A DNA stretch of 64,000 nucleotides, from NCBI RefSeq assembly GCF_964355755.1, contig NC_092673.1, forward strand, positions 6,391,001-6,455,000. Reading direction: 5' to 3'. This DNA is from Antedon mediterranea (taxonomy: Eukaryota; Echinodermata; Crinoidea; Comatulida; Antedonidae). Position numbers and translations under genes: made by a program. The notes below the pieces were generated by a model. The model did not search any database, was not told where the DNA came from, and was given only the letters and a program-made list of their open reading frames with translations. Positions 25,134 through 35,455 of the stretch are shown here, piece after piece (within the stretch, counting starts at the first letter, position 1; every line of letters starts with the position of its first letter).

Positions 25134-25416
25134 TTAAAAACGTGATTCCCACTAGAACGCAACGCAACCTCTACGCAACGTAAGAAAATGCCCTTCTAAA
25201 AGCGTGGTTCCCACTAGAACGCATCGTAGCGTAACGCAGCGACGTATCGACGCAAAGTGCTGTATTGCGTAATCACAAGTGGGAACCGACGACGCGAAAA
25301 TGCTGCAAACATCACAGGTTTGATTTCACGCAGGCGGGGGCAAACAATTATTGGAAGGGAATTTTCTTACGTTGCGTATATTGCGTTACGTTGCGTCTCT
25401 AGTGAGAACCACGCTT
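25134..25416. mobile_element. PIF/Harbinger-like MITE, copy 2
   Basis: Same site as 14553-14766, with the terminal core ATTCCCACTAGAACGC. Internally it shows a second terminus-like sequence (AGCGTGGTTCCCACTAGAAC near 25201), so it may be a MITE inserted in, or recombined with, a relative. It is longer than the copy-1 version. Confidence 0.55.
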
Positions 25417-25589
25417 AATAATTGTGTTTGCGCGTCAAACGTTAGTTGCCGTAGACTTTGATGCATACCAAGTAATAGAGATAGCATGTACTCAAAGTCA
25501 TATTCACATCTTAACACCCGCTTAAATATCCGCCAAACGTGGCATCTATACCCAGGAGAACCGAATTCCTGGGATACAAGTAAACCTAA

Positions 25590-25769
25590 AGCTTGGTTTC
25601 CACTAGAACGTAACGCAAGGACGTAAACGAAACGCAAGCGTTTTAACCAATGACAAGCGAAGTTATAGACGGTTAGCAATCACAAGCGAATAAGCCATCG
25701 CTTGTGATTGGTCAATTCACTTGCGTTGCGTTACGTCCTTGTGTTGCGTCGCTAGTGGGAACCACGCTT
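25590..25769. mobile_element. intact 180-bp PIF/Harbinger-like MITE
   Basis: TIRs AGCTTGGTTTCCACTAG and CTAGTGGGAACCACGCT with a palindromic centre, flanked by TAA at 25587-25589 and 25770-25772 (with one extra T beside the right end). The empty site is preserved in copy 1 at 14970-14972. This is a clean filled/empty comparison. Confidence 0.85.
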
Positions 25770-27143
25770 TAAGTAAATAAAAGCCCAAGTAAATAAGTAG
25801 GCCTACTTGCAACCCACGATTCAGGTAAGGTCATATTTTTGCTAATCGCCAAAAAAATAAATATATGTTATAATGTCGCATTAGGCCTATGTCGGTAGCT
25901 TTGTGTATCAAAATAATAAACGCAATACCATTAATTTCTAATGTTCTTTATTCATATTCATTTGTTAGAAGACAAATTGACAAAATACGTAAACATTGCT
26001 TATTATGTATGTTTCTGTTGCCCGATACCGTTGAATATACGATCAAATTTAACCTGTATTTGCATTATCACCCTGCATGTCTGAAAAAGCTGTAAAAGAA
26101 AAATTAAATTTTAATTCTGACAATCCATAACAAAAACACCTTATAAACAGAAGAAGAAAGACTGAATAAAAGGTGTAAACTCAAATAAACAAAGAGAACA
26201 CATTTTGAATTTGACGTTTCGAACAATTTCATCCTTTTCAACTGTTTCTTCAATTTTGTTTGTCTATTACTCTTTTTTACAAATATAATAAAAATAATTC
26301 TAGGCTTAAATACAAACAAAAAATAATAATAAAACAAATAAATAACTATAAAAAGATTACTATGAAATAGAAAAATAAATTTTAAAAGGAAACCCGGTTT
26401 ATGGAAAGAAGTATTATGAATATAGGCCTAATATAGATGTAAAATCACGAAACATTCTGTTATGGATGTGTGACGTGTCATAACTGCAGTTAGAAAGAAA
26501 CCAAAGTGATACAAAATGCAAAAGCAAAAGTCAAAAATAAATCAACTTTCTCTGGCAAATGTAGGCCTCGGTTGGTAAATAAATTTCATTTTGTACGTAA
26601 ATAATTGGGTGACAAATTTCAGGTACAAAAAATAATCTAATTGAGCACTTAGGTTAGGCCTACACTACTTTAGTTGCTTCTTAACTTGCGTTTTTGTCGT
26701 AGATGTATTGTTCCCGAAAAACACGAAAATTGAAGATTAGGTAGGCGTAAATAAAACTATTTCCGTAGATAAAAAATACTTCGGCCTAAAAAACGGTTAA
26801 ATTAAACCAAAAAATCCACTGCCTGGCAATCAATTTGACTATATCTTTTGCTTTAAATTACATTTTTTTTTCTTTTTCCGATAAGTACATTTTTTTGATC
26901 CAATTTTTGGTCAAAGTAAATAACTATATTATGTGACAATAAAATGGCATATGCAAAACAAAATTGAAATTTGGAGAACAATAACAGGCATGCATCTTTA
27001 ACTTTTTATTAAAGATTACGATTGAGCTTACGATGACAATTATAACTCGTGCCCATTGGCATACGCATTTGTCCGATTTCACAAGGACTTCCTTCACATG
27101 GGTCTGAAACAGTAACCAAAATACATTTTAGTAGTCATCCCAA

Positions 27144-27247
27144 AGCTGGTTCCCACTAGCGACGCAACGTAAAGCTTGGTTCCCACTAGAACGTAACGCA
27201 AGGACGTAAACGCAAGGCAAGCGTTTTAACCAATGACAAGCGAAGTT
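27144..27247. mobile_element. left ends of outer and middle MITEs, truncated (copy 2)
   Basis: Same sequence as 16344-16447 in copy 1, but it breaks off after CAAGCGAAGTT at 27247. The matching right parts resume only at 31060. The 3.8 kb between holds both CTLD exons and a full inner element. Confidence 0.8.
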
Positions 27248-27309
27248 GAGAGACGTAGAAAAGACGCCACTGTCATACGACGCGCAATTAATTAAATGCG
27301 CAAAATGAA

Positions 27310-27415
27310 AATTAATTTCAACGTTATAAAATTATTTTCAACATTATACAACTAATTTCAACGTTATAAAATTATTTTTCAACGTTATGAAATTAATTTG
27401 AACATTATAACTGGC
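27310..27415. repeat. short tandem repeat in lectin intron 3
   Basis: Four or five imperfect copies of a unit of about 22 bases around TTTCAACGTTATAAAATTA. It is found only in copy 2. Confidence 0.7.
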
Positions 27416-27965
27416 CTGAAACTACTACGTCACTGTCTTTTCATCACGGTATCGAATTAGGATTAGGAAACGTCTTATAGGTGGTTTAAACTATATGAAG
27501 TGCTAAAATGATTTAATTGTGTGGTGTGGTTAAAATGGATGGGCATACAATAGATTAGAAGACGAAGTAAGCAATGGACAGAAGGACAGACAGACCAAGC
27601 TGATTTCATTTACCTTCACCCTTCAAGGAGCAAGATAACTATTCTGACATATTTCAGTACCCTCTAATAGAGTAATTTAAAGACCACTAGTCGTTGGTAG
27701 TCGGAGGGGTTCTATACTAAAGACTCCTAAAACCTGGGTCCCAAAGGTGTTCTTTAATTGGATGGAGAGCTGTTAGTCCTTCCGTTTATAGCATGCTCAT
27801 ATGTATACCTTTTTAACACTGCTACAATTATTAAAATACGATAAAAACAATATTTACCCGCTTCGCAAATACTCGCTTTAAATACAGAACATGACACGTC
27901 ATTGTAACAGTATGAGTCACTAATGTACTCAACGCAATTTCCATCACCAGACGGGTTACCCGGAC

Positions 27966-28302
27966 GCGATATTTCTTTTCGTACATAAGTTGGGGACCCC
28001 TCGTGAAACGTCACAAAATATGCATGAATATTCATTAGTCATATCAATAAGGTGTGACGTAAGAATTAAGCTAACTACAATTCGCTAATGCAAACGATTT
28101 CTGTCGAGCCGTCTGTGTAGTCGAGTGGATAAGACTATGGACTTAACATGTCGATGTATGAGGTTCGATTCCCATGAGCTACTTCTTTTACTTTATAGTG
28201 AGAGAGAGATTATTAAGAGGGTTAGGTTTAGTTTATATTTAGGAAGTAGTTCGGCTGACTTTCACATGGGGTCCCCAACTTATGTACGAAAAAAAAAATC
28301 GC
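27966..28302. mobile_element. 337-bp MITE inside CTLD exon 3, 9-bp TSD
   Basis: TIRs of about 35 bases start GCGAT and share TTCGTACATAAGTTGGGGAC. TACCCGGAC is repeated directly at 27957-27965 and 28303-28311, a 9-bp target duplication. Long TIRs and a 9-bp TSD fit a Mutator-like MITE; this assignment is inference. Inside, at 28118-28128 and 28162-28172, are pol III A-box-like (TAGTCGAGTGG) and B-box-like (GGTTCGATTCC) sequences, as in a tRNA. Confidence 0.85.
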
Positions 28303-29547
28303 TACCCGGACACCAATCTGATTTAATAAGAAATAATGTACAGAAAGACAATTACATTTTCTTATGCTTATTTTTTATCTTTATACAGGATTATACAATC
28401 AAATACAAGAAAACCTGTTTTGCATTGTGGTCCTGTCTTAAATAAAAATAATAAACAAAAAGTAAAAAAAATTAGTTTTGTGAAAAAATCGATCGGTATC
28501 TAGCTTTAATTAAAAGGGGTTTGCAAAAAAAAGAAGACATTTTAACTGTAATACTGTACCTGAATATAAGAAGAACCTAAGTCCACACAAAAGTATTTTA
28601 AGAAAATAAAATATATTGTTGGTTATATGACAATTTACGTATTCATATCTAAATGTAAAATGATATAGCACATGATTATATGCGCTTCTGTTGCATCATG
28701 GGAACGCGTTAAAGACAATGGACTTGGGTCCTTATAATCATGTTGTATAGTGAAATCTACATATTCGTCAACAGAGAGCGCTATCAATTGTGTGTAAGAA
28801 AGGCCCAAGTCCCTGGGTTGGGCTCTTCTTGTATACATACCGGTATTCTATCACGTGTAATTAGTACTTGACTTGAGTCCATAATTCATACACAAGTTAG
28901 CCCTATGCATAAGTGACAATTTTCTATGCTTAACTAAATTTGGCCAAATTCTTCTTCTGATTTTGGAGAGTAGGCCTAATGAAAATAACCCGATTTTTTT
29001 TACTGGGAAGGTGTATTAGAGAAATACTATGAGTAAAATGAGGTATCAAAAGATTATTACTCTTACTTGAAAATGTACTTGTCGTGCCAGTTCGTGCCCA
29101 TTTAAACACATCGTCTTCTTTACGACTACCGATAAAAATCTTTTTATATTTTGACGTCAATATTGAAGTGCGGCGTACAAGGTTATCTAAAACTGTTTCT
29201 TCTTCTACCGTGTCATATGAAACAAGATCACCGCCTAACTGTTGGCACGTTTCTCTTGCTCTGTCGTAGGTCATGGGAGTTGTGTTTATGTAATATTTCT
29301 CATCATGCCATGGTGTCCAAGATATTTCTGAAATAAAAAGTCAACAAAAATACGATTTCAATATTTAGTTATATTTTCCATTTTTCACATTTATTTATAA
29401 AATAATATAAATAATGATAATGAATAATTTAAATAGTTTTGTTTCTATAGTAGTAATCTCCGTTTATGCCATACTCATATGTCGGGTTCGAATATGCGCT
29501 TCATCGTGACTGTGGTTACACACGCGGCTGCGGTGAATCTATTTTTA

Positions 29548-30983
29548 AGCCTGGTTTCCTGTCGACGTAAGAACATCACTTTTGTTGCGACTACGTCGAT
29601 TTGTCGTAAGAAATGCGGATTTTACAGGAAACCGATTACGATCGAAAATTTATAAAATCGACGCAACGTAAGAAAAATGGTAACGACAAACGATTTTACA
29701 GGAAACCGATGACCTAACAATTGTTGCGTTACGACGTTTTCTTCCGATTTTACAGGAAACCGGGATTTTTGATCTTACGCTTGAATGAACGCCCTTGCGT
29801 CACGTTTCTTACGTCTCTTACGAAAGTTGACTTGAAGTCAACTTTCGCAAGAGACGTAAGCGCAATCGTAACAAGCAACCAATAAGCGACAAGAGTTATG
29901 ACGTAATGTGTATGACCTTATAGTGAAATAAAGCCGGACAATAACATTTGTATGTATTTACTACTATAATTTTAGCCCACTTTACAATGTTGTACATACT
30001 TTACAAATGCACAGTATAGTTTCAATATAATAATGTTCTAATCAGGAGTTTACAACTCATATCAAAATATAATACACTTATTTATGGACGTGCAATAAGT
30101 AATCAGCATTTCAAAGAAACCGACATTCTTCTGTTCTATTTGTCGGTAGAAACGTCGCGAAAGGTGAACATTTGCAACAAGATAAGATATAGTAAAAAAG
30201 TGTTTGCTTGATTTTGTATAATTTATATTGTTTTGTTAAATTTATTCTTATTATAGGCCTGTAAATAATGGGTATCTTACTGCGGTAGTACTATCTCATG
30301 CTCGATTAGAGTATGCCTGGGCCCATAGGCCAAGGCCTAGCCTAGGGCATAAGTAGGTCTAATAATAATAGGAATCCCGAAATGATTTGCCTTTTTTTTA
30401 ATTTTGAAAACTATTTAAGGCTAGGCCAGAATAATTAATTCATACTTTGATTCATACAATAGTACATAGGCCTACTAGCCTAGGCTAGTTTGATTAGATT
30501 TTGGTCAAATCAATTCCTATTAGTACAGTATTAATCATGGAGTAAGTTATTACTAATTCTAGGGCCTAGCCTATCTACTAAAAATAATATGTTGGTGTGC
30601 TGCACTGACACTGCTGCTGAGTAGCTACAGGTACAATAACATCATTCAACATTTCACGCGAAAAATGACAAAACCCGCTCTAAAAAGAAACACCAATCAG
30701 AGATGTTGTTTCAAATACGTCATAAATCTGACCGACGTAAGAAAAAAATTTCAACTTTCGTAACAACACTAAAATCGACGTAAGCATACGACGTGTGTTT
30801 CACAGCCAAAATTTCAACTTTCGGGAGCAGCATAACTACAGATGTTTTTCTACGGCCCGACACGATCTTGACTAACGTCAATGACGTCAATTTTTTCTCA
30901 ACTTTCGTAAGAGACGTAAGAAACGTATGAAACGCAAGAATCGTTGCAAAATTCGACTTCTTACGTCGACAGGAAACCAGCCT
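29548..30983. mobile_element. inner 1.4-kb TIR element, copy 2
   Basis: Counterpart of 16459-17869 with TIRs starting AGCCTGGTTTCC, flanked by TTA at 29545-29547 and 30984-30986. The left flank is lectin intron sequence. The right flank is a truncated end of the same family (30987-31056), not the MITE directly as in copy 1. Confidence 0.75.
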
Positions 30984-30986
30984 TTA

Positions 30987-31056
30987 CGTAAAATCGACGT
31001 AACAATCGTAACTGACGTTAGAAAAACTTACTCTTACGTCGACAGGAAACCAGCCT
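30987..31056. mobile_element. truncated right end of a second inner element
   Basis: It ends in CTTACGTCGACAGGAAACCA plus GCCT and is followed by TTA and the right half of the middle MITE. Only copy 2 has this extra end, so two family members have been here. Confidence 0.75.
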
Positions 31057-31439
31057 TTAGCAATCACAAGCGAATAAGCCATCGCTTGTGATTGGTCAAT
31101 TCACTTGCGTTGCGTTACGTCCTTGTGTTGCGTCGCTAGTGGGAACCACGCTTAACGCAACGCACGACGTATTGACGCAAAGTGCTGTATTGCGCCGTAA
31201 TCACAAGTGGAAACCGACGACGCAACAGTGCTGCAAACAACAGGTTTGATTTCACGTAGGAGGCGGGGGAAAACTAAAAAATACGCGGGATGAACCAGGT
31301 CAAAGTCTACGGCATGCTAACATGACGCGCAATAAGCATTTTTTTTTTTATTTCACGCGGACGGAGGCAAACACATTTACTGGAAGAGCATTCTCTTACG
31401 TTGCGTAGGTTGCGTGACGTTGCGTCGCTAGTGGGACCC
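31057..31439. mobile_element. right parts of middle and outer MITEs, copy 2
   Basis: Counterpart of 17870-18252. The middle MITE ends at about 31151 with GGGAACCACGCT, and the outer one at about 31439 with TCGCTAGTGGGAC. They lie on the far side of the CTLD exons from their left ends. Confidence 0.75.
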
Positions 31440-33053
31440 TAAACACACCAACATCTAAGATTAAAGTGGGAGATGTAAGCGTGGTTCCCACTATAAATAC
31501 CTAGAACCAAGCTCTACTGGTTGATATTTCGTATAACGTTTGTCAATAATTACTAACCATATGCCATTACGACTGCTGCACACAAGACAATAAATGCGAT
31601 TACAAGAAATGCTCGATTCATCATGGTGATTCTAGTATTTAAAAAAAACATATTATTTGTGAACTCGCCACTTTGGACGGGACGAGGTTAACTAACGTGA
31701 CACATGAATTCGTTGGCTATAAACGGAAAAATTGATTAAGTATGCCATTCTATGTGACCTGAAGATGCAGGTTTACAGTGCTAAATTGTTTGAATTTACA
31801 GAATATTTTATGTATACAGTGTATTAGGTACAATTACGGGACCCCACTTATATATTCTACATTTTGTATATGATACGTCAGCAAAAAAAAAAAAAAATAT
31901 GAAGGTAAAATTTCGGACGATATTTTCTGAGCAACAACATTCAGTATTACAATTTCAAAGAAATTCGGCACGCAGAGGCGGGAAGCGCGCTCTTTTTAAA
32001 GTAGATAAAGTATGACCAGAATTCATATCTTAACAATCAACACGTCCAGGTATGCGTTTAGTTCACAGTCATTGTTAGACTTGCCCCAAGTCTGTATTGT
32101 TTTTTATTTTTATTTATTTGTTTTTATTTCGACTGCGATTTTTGTATCCAAACTCAAATAATACACGTATGAAACGCCATATGTGCAAAAATATTTATAT
32201 TTTACTCCGTCTGGAGCCCAGACTAAGTCATTGTACTGACCGTCCTGATTCCTAGCCTAAATAATACCTACCTTCTTTCAATAATACCTACTTCAGAGAT
32301 GTTCAATAATTGGCAGCTGGGACAGGAATAAACGTTGTATGTACGCCGCGAAATTTATATTCGTTACAAAATGCAAATGTATTCAATAACATGTGTTTGT
32401 TATGTTAACAATTAAAAGGTTATATATAAATTTAAGGTTGTGGCATTTACGTATCTGGCAAAACAAAAGTTTTATTTTATTTAAAGGTTATCTTGTAAAT
32501 ATATAATTCGTAACTGGGACAGGAATAGAAGTTATATACGCCGCGACATTTATATTCGTTACAAAATGCAAATGTGTTCAATAACATGTGTTTGTTATGT
32601 TAAAAATTAAAAGGTTTTATACAAATTAAGTAAGTTTGTTGCATTTATGTATCGGGAAAAACAACAGTTTTATTTTATTTCTAAAGGTCATCCTGTTGTA
32701 AATATAAAATTAAAATTTAGAATTTTGAATAATATTAAATAAATTTATGGTTGTGAAATTTTACGTATCGGACAAACAGAATAGGTCATCAGTAATTCAA
32801 ATTCATTTCAAATAAAAAAATGTCGGTAAATTGTAAAATTAAAAAAAAACACATTTGATTTGATTAAAAATTCACACGGTCATACATGTTTGTTTATGTT
32901 AAAAATGAAAGGTGATATATACATTTAAGGTTGTGCCATTTACTTATCGGGCAAACAAAATGATTTAAAATTCACACGATCATAGCACAAGAAAATCAAA
33001 ATGGGTTTAACAGTTAAATCTAAGAAAAATTAAAATCAAAATAATTAGGAAAA

Positions 33054-33175
33054 TGGCAGTCTTATCACTACAGATATACCATGATTGAAACAATTTATGA
33101 GTGAGCGGCCGAGCTGTTAAAACAGTCACACAGTAGCCTAATTACGTAGCCATAATATCATATCATATATATATT
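33054..33175 (+). repeat. tRNA-like sequence, copy 2
   Basis: A single, more diverged version of 19737-19935 (AGCGGCCGAGCTGTTAA). The B-box part has been replaced by TATATA-rich sequence, so it is not functional. Confidence 0.4.
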
Positions 33176-33300
33176 AAGATCATGCGCAATTTAAAGAGTT
33201 ACACACACATAGCCAATGTATAAAGGCAAAAACAACTCCTACTACCCATCCCCCACCACTCCGCACTACTACCAACAACCAATTATAATCGTTACTCTAC

Positions 33301-33378
33301 AGGTAGTAGTAGTAGTAGCAGTAGTAGCAGCAGCAGCAGAAGCAGCAGCAGTGGTAGCAGCAGCAGTAGCAGCAGCAC

Positions 33379-33410
<32 letters not shown>

Positions 33411-33416
33411 TAGTAT
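33301..33416. repeat. AGC/AGT trinucleotide repeat, copy 2
   Basis: Microsatellite counterpart of 20100-20272, shorter and with a different unit order. Confidence 0.9.
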
Positions 33417-33671
33417 TATATACTTTTCGAGTAAACTTTTTACTTTCCTAGAGAGTTAATTCCATAATAAAATTATTTCTTTATTCGATAAACACATTGA
33501 TTTTTACTTAGTTTTCTATAAATTAAAATTGTCTTTCTGTCTGATATTATACATTTATGGCTGTTTCTGTTTAATACCGTTGAATATAGGAATAACTTGT
33601 TTTCTATGGGCTTATTACAGCAGTATTTAATTCGATTAAAAAAATATGTAGTGTTGTTTAAATTAATTAAA

Positions 33672-34344
33672 AAAATGGTTTAGTGTTAGCCAAATCGTCA
33701 GCTTTATAGATAAATTATAAACTCGTTGGTAACAAAATGCTGTAATGTACTTTTATAAGTGTTACCCCATTTCACAACAATAAATAAATGTATGGTAATA
33801 CTAATAAATGATGGAATATACTTAGTTTCTCAATGTATATATACTGCTGTTTTTAGAAATGTTTGTTTGTATACGCCTAAGTTTAACATGTTTTTTCCAA
33901 TTTAGTCTACAATCTATTTCTATTCCGAGAAATGTTGTGTTAAGGGAGACAGATACATTTCAATTTATTGTTGCTTTAGTTTCACAAGTAACGTTTTTGG
34001 AATTGAAGATTATATAATTGGTTTTTTAAAACTTTTAACGAAAGTTTCTTGAATGTAAACCAATGAAGTTTATTTAACTCATTACTGACAATCATAGGCC
34101 TATTTTGTTGCAATGTAATTATTACCTATACTCTAGTAGCTGGATCAACTTTCGTATGCACTGAATAAAAGGTCCGGGCATTTAGTTATTCAGGGAAGGC
34201 GTTTATTTTGTTTGGGTGTAATAATGGTAACATGTATAATCAAATAAATACACCCCAGATTAAAAAAAAAAAATTAATATAATAAGAATAATAACTGGAT
34301 TAAACCTCATTCTATCCTGTTGCAAGTACAATCATGTAATACTT
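33672..34344. other. no recognisable gene
   Basis: AT-rich spacer between the duplication and a LINE 3' end. Only short open frames occur. Confidence 0.4.
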
Positions 34345-34662
34345 CAAGATTCAAGATTCAAGAAATTTTATTTGTCCATAAAATGGAAATTCACTTTGCT
34401 TGGTAGATTAAAACAACAGTATAGCAACAATTTAAAAACGTGCAGTATGATAACAGATTAAAGATACAAGATAAAAAGTTAAAAATACTGTTAAAAATGT
34501 AAAACTATTAAAAATTGCATTAACGTCTTACATTAGAATTAAAAATATGAATGCTATTTACAACGAAGGATTTTCTAGTTCTACAAAGATTTGCTCTCGG
34601 AGGTCGTAGCCTAATGCCTGATCTATTTAAGTTATAACAGTAATGTAACGGATGAGTGGGGT
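34345..34662 (-). mobile_element. LINE 3' end, part 1 (ORF2 C-terminus and 3' UTR)
   Basis: Read on the minus strand, an open frame gives HPLHYCYNLNRSGIRLRPPR, then RTRKSFVVNS, then a TAA. This is the usual C-terminal pattern of CR1/L2/Rex-type ORF2. A 3' UTR follows and ends in a CTTGAAT-type repeat tail. The frame continues from 41932-42270 on the other side of the foldback element. Confidence 0.75.
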
Positions 34663-35099
34663 ATGGCAAGCCTCAGCTGTCTGAAGTATTCAAAATATTA
34701 TATTATTATATCATTTTTTTATTATATTATATATTGTATTGTAATGAATTATACGTTTTGCATTATATTACTTGGTTTTAGCATTATAATTATATCTATT
34801 TCTAATATATTATGTGAAAAATGTAACAAATTATTGACTTTTTGTATTATATTATTTGGTTTTAGCATTATATTATGAACATTTAATATTATATTATTAA
34901 TAAAATACATTATATTATAATATAATTGTATTATATTAAACGCATTTACTTTACTTTATAACATACAACATTATTATATTATACGGATTCGTTAGTTATA
35001 TTATTATTTTGTATGATGTTTATTATACGTCACGGCTTATTTCAGTTCTTCTAACTCTTTCTCTCCCTCCCCCTGTTCACTAGCAATCAGCGGCCGGCA

Positions 35100-35455
35100 G
35101 AATCTGAATTGTGTGACTGTTGAAGAATAACTAAGTACTAGGCCTAGCCTAGGCCTACTAGGGGATCTAGACAAGTGACCAAGGATCACCGGACAGCTAC
35201 AACTAATACTACAATACAATAATACTACTACAATAACTACTACTGCTACTACCTAGGCCTAGCTAGTGAGTAGTAGGTAGCTACTACTAGGCTCTAGGGC
35301 GTATGTATGAATGATGTTAACTACTACGGCCTAGGCTAGGCCTAGAGGCCTACTAGTACTAGGCTAGGCCTAGACTTAAGTTGTAGTAGGCTAGGGCCGG
35401 GCCTGCTGCCTTAGGCTAGGCTACTACTACTACTACTACTACTAGGCAGCCCATG
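35100..35455. repeat. AGGCCTA/CTA-rich block in foldback left arm
   Basis: A dense run of TAGGCCTAG and CTACTA motifs, mirrored at about 41130-41465 in the right arm with more indels than the rest of the arms. Confidence 0.7.

Larger units (their letters stand above)
27009..31624 (-). pseudogene. secreted C-type lectin gene, broken by a MITE (copy 2)
   Basis: Four exons by eye, all joined in phase 1. Exon 1 is 31624-31558 (signal peptide, identical to copy 1). Exon 2 is 29327-29067, the first CTLD half, with YYINTTPMTYDRARETCQQL, then GGDLVSYDTVEEE and FIGSRKEDDVFKW; acceptor TTATTTCAG, donor GTAAGA. Exon 3 is 28317-27858, the second CTLD half, with NW at its start, then GDGNCVEY, YCYNDVSC and ICEA; acceptor TAAATCAG, donor GTAAAT. 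Exon 4 is 27103-27009, the short cysteine tail. A 337-bp MITE (27966-28302) with a 9-bp target duplication splits exon 3 and brings stops, so the domain would be truncated. Without it the exon is 114 bases and the gene would code for about 178 residues. Exon 4 also has Cys to Arg (TGT to CGT) relative to copy 1. C-type lectin folds bind sugars or other ligands outside the cell. The motif here is YND rather than WND, so calcium-dependent sugar binding is uncertain. Confidence 0.8.
24823..33671. repeat. direct duplication, copy 2 of the lectin locus
   Basis: Counterpart of 14238-20525 in the same orientation. It is longer because it has an extra MITE (25590-25769) and the CTLD-bearing 2.3 kb (27248-29547). 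It carries the full lectin gene structure on the minus strand, broken by a MITE. Confidence 0.9.

Noticed and set aside
27754-27857. Extension of the CTLD exon frame past the donor
   Set aside because: The GTAAAT donor at 27857 joins in phase 1 to the tail exon, and the domain's last cysteine comes just before it.
28110-28182. A genuine tRNA gene
   Set aside because: A- and B-box-like motifs exist but the acceptor ends do not pair; it sits inside a MITE.
28635-28838. Minus-strand frame between the CTLD exons
   Set aside because: It has no CTLD similarity and lies in the intron between exons 2 and 3 of the lectin gene.
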